From the NCBI GenBank assembly GCA_964385755.1, contig CAYLPZ010000022.1, positions 1 through 23,830 on the forward strand: a stretch of 23,830 bases of DNA. The letters run 5' to 3'. The notes beneath the pieces are model-generated. The model saw nothing but the letters and a program-made list of their open reading frames with translations. It was not told the DNA's origin and ran no database searches. A program made the position numbers and the translations under genes. Numbering within the stretch: position 1 is the first letter of the stretch; every line of letters begins with the position of its first letter. Shown here one piece after another: positions 21,986 through 23,830 of this stretch. Source of the stretch: CAG-698 sp964385755 (GTDB lineage Bacteria; Bacillota_I; Bacilli_A; ML615J-28; CAG-698).

Positions 21986-22089
21986 CCATCTCACAAGTGA
22001 AAGGATGGTGATTATTTTCAAATAGATTTAAAGTTTTTTATTACTGGTTTTAAAACATTAATTTATTTATTTAGAGGAGGTGCAAATAG

Positions 22090-23830
22090 ATGTTTTATAA
22101 ACGAAATCTACCAATTATTACAAACTCTTTTGGAACTAACGATATTGCATTAATCAATATTGATGGCATTAATCCATCATTTAAAATGCTTATTCCTTTA
22201 TTTTCAAATGAAGAATCATTTTACAAAATAAAAGACATATCATTATTTTACAATCACAATAGTAATTTTAGTAACTCTCCTTTTGGTACTAATATTATGA
22301 TTAGTCATATTAAGGTGTTATCTAACATTATTAAAACTAATATTAACACAGTAGAGAAAGCCACTATTACTTTTGAAGATGGCACAAATGTTGTATTTGA
22401 AAGAGATTTAACAAATGCAAATCTTGAGTTACAATCGCAAGATATTTTACTTAATAATGATACAAATTATTACATAGTTGTAAATTACAAAGTAAGTGAT
22501 AATAGTAAAACAATTAATAGTTTTAAACTGTATGATAAAGATGGTAATTATTATTATTACGATTACATAGAAAATACTTCCATGTGGCCTAAGTATTATA
22601 GTGATATAAATTTTAAAGATAATGATAATTTACAAATAATAAGAGATGGTGGCGATTATATAATAATGCGTTACAAAAATAATAATATTTATGTAACTAT
22701 GGGAACAAACAATAAAGTTTATGATATTATTTACACAATTGATGATCTTCCTTATATGTCTTGTGTATTATCTTATAGTGGAGATTATTTATATAGAGTA
22801 GAACACCATGTATATAAAGATTTTGATTATTATGCTACAAGTGGTAATAAAGTTGAATCGAAAAGATATTCATTTAATAGTCAGTATATAACCGTATTAA
22901 ACGAAATAACTAATTTATGTAGTAAGTATTACTTTAATGGTACAAAGGTAAGTTCATTTGTTAATTATATAAATAATAGTGAATCTACAGGAAAGCAAAC
23001 AACAATTGATTATTATTATAATAAAACAGTTGTTACAGACTATAAAAATCGTAGTGTAACATTTTATATATACAACCAAAGAGCATATTCTCTTATTAAT
23101 CATTTTGGTGAGATTAGCACTATAACTTATGATGATAATGGCAATATAGTAGAAAAAATTGGTTTTATTAATGTATGTAAGAATGAAAGCATTAGAAGAG
23201 AAAATCTACTTCCTAGTGGTTATACATTTGACTTCTATGATGTAGTAAATAAAGATAGCGAAAGTATAGTTAGGAAAGTATATGATCACTTAGAAGTATA
23301 TAATAATTCAAATGATGAAATGTATATTAAGTTTACAATTAATGATGTTTTGTTAAATGAAAATGATGCCTTAACCTTTATTTCATCATCTAAGAAAATT
23401 GATCAAATAAATTTATTATTATATTATGACATTACATTAATAAACACAAATAGAAATATTTCAAAAACAATTACTTTAACTTCACTTGATATAGTAGGGA
23501 ATGTAGTTACACAATCAAAACAAATGATAGTAGATAATACATATAATAAAATAGAAATAACAATAAAAGTACCATCAAAAGGAAGATTTGAAATATCAAA
23601 TATTCAAGTGTATAATTATCTTATAGGTAATATTTATAAATATAATAATAAAAACTTACTATTAAAAGAATATAGTAAGAATAATAAAGTTAACTATGGT
23701 TATGATATGTCATCGCATTTATCAAGCATAAGTAATAATAATACATCACAAATAATTAATTATTACAAAGGAACAAAACCATCTAAAGTATTAAATAGTA
23801 ATGGTACTATAAAAACATATGAATATGATA
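22090..23830 (+). CDS. Large YD/RHS-repeat-type protein, N-terminal part (runs off the window)
   Basis: The frame is open for 580 codons to the window end with no stop. A perfect AGGAGGTG (22075-22082) lies 7 nt before the ATG, implying strong translation. No signal peptide or membrane segment is seen at the N-terminus. The visible part is rich in Asn, Tyr, Asp and short beta-strands. YD/RHS-like units appear towards the end: ITYDDNGNIVEKIGF (about residues 343-357), YGYDMSSHLSSI (about 536-547) and NSNGTIKTYEYD at the edge, matching the Gly-x-x-x-x-Tyr-x-Tyr-Asp pattern. RHS/YD proteins form a hollow beta shell that often encloses a C-terminal toxin; that end lies outside the window. The identification is moderate, and a toxin role is unproven. 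Confidence 0.7.
   Translation, partial: MFYKRNLPIITNSFGTNDIALINIDGINPSFKMLIPLFSNEESFYKIKDISLFYNHNSNFSNSPFGTNIMISHIKVLSNIIKTNINTVEKATITFEDGTNVVFERDLTNANLELQSQDILLNNDTNYYIVVNYKVSDNSKTINSFKLYDKDGNYYYYDYIENTSMWPKYYSDINFKDNDNLQIIRDGGDYIIMRYKNNNIYVTMGTNNKVYDIIYTIDDLPYMSCVLSYSGDYLYRVEHHVYKDFDYYATSGNKVESKRYSFNSQYITVLNEITNLCSKYYFNGTKVSSFVNYINNSESTGKQTTIDYYYNKTVVTDYKNRSVTFYIYNQRAYSLINHFGEISTITYDDNGNIVEKIGFINVCKNESIRRENLLPSGYTFDFYDVVNKDSESIVRKVYDHLEVYNNSNDEMYIKFTINDVLLNENDALTFISSSKKIDQINLLLYYDITLINTNRNISKTITLTSLDIVGNVVTQSKQMIVDNTYNKIEITIKVPSKGRFEISNIQVYNYLIGNIYKYNNKNLLLKEYSKNNKVNYGYDMSSHLSSISNNNTSQIINYYKGTKPSKVLNSNGTIKTYEYD

Noticed and set aside
480..23830. Mycoplasma-type code with UGA read as tryptophan
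   Set aside because: Genes of full length carry TGG tryptophan codons and show no in-frame TGA, so the standard code explains them.

Overview
The window comes from a low-GC, Gram-positive-type bacterium, probably an uncultured member of the Bacilli (RF39-, Izemoplasma- or Erysipelotrichia-like). The signs are extreme AT richness, A/T-ending codons, purine-rich ribosome binding sites, A-tract/T-tract terminators and a lipoprotein-type binding protein. Tryptophan is encoded by TGG and every complete gene ends in TAA or TAG, so the standard bacterial code applies. The lineage is an inference from gene style, not from a marker gene.

Layout, left to right. Positions 1-65 hold what may be the last codons of an upstream gene, followed by a hairpin-rich gap with a terminator. 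At 480-4022 is a giant surface protein with a type IV prepilin signal, a beta-helix-like body and a C-terminal run of Asn-Gly-Ile repeats. At 4383-7113 is a three-gene ABC importer (lipoprotein, permease, ATPase) of the TrpXYZ-like type. At 7386-14732 is a tightly packed, partly overlapping six-gene operon: two different MutS-like ATPases in tandem, a cyclophilin, a PHP phosphoesterase, a DUF4838 (glycosidase-like) protein and a membrane-anchored S41 protease.

At about 14744-16418 is a 1.7-kb accessory cassette with one AlbA_2/RecG-like ATP-binding regulator flanked by six 11-bp-spaced GTGTTA iterons. It seems to have landed inside the shared terminator of the S41 protease gene and the convergent aspartokinase gene (16428-17735, minus), leaving half a stem at each end. 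A LysM protein with a tyrosine-rich tail (17849-18355) faces a DUF362/ferredoxin protein (18417-19574, minus) across two terminators, one per strand. A secreted phosphodiester glycosidase and a RibU-like ECF S component follow as an operon (19728-21788). The right edge (22090 to the end) is the start of a large YD/RHS-repeat-type protein behind a strong promoter and a perfect Shine-Dalgarno sequence.

No rRNA, tRNA, CRISPR array, transposase or integrase was seen. The two most interesting items are the tandem MutS-like pair, both with Asn-Glu in place of the usual Asp-Glu of Walker B, inside an unusual six-gene operon, and the AlbA_2 cassette with its iterons inserted into a terminator.
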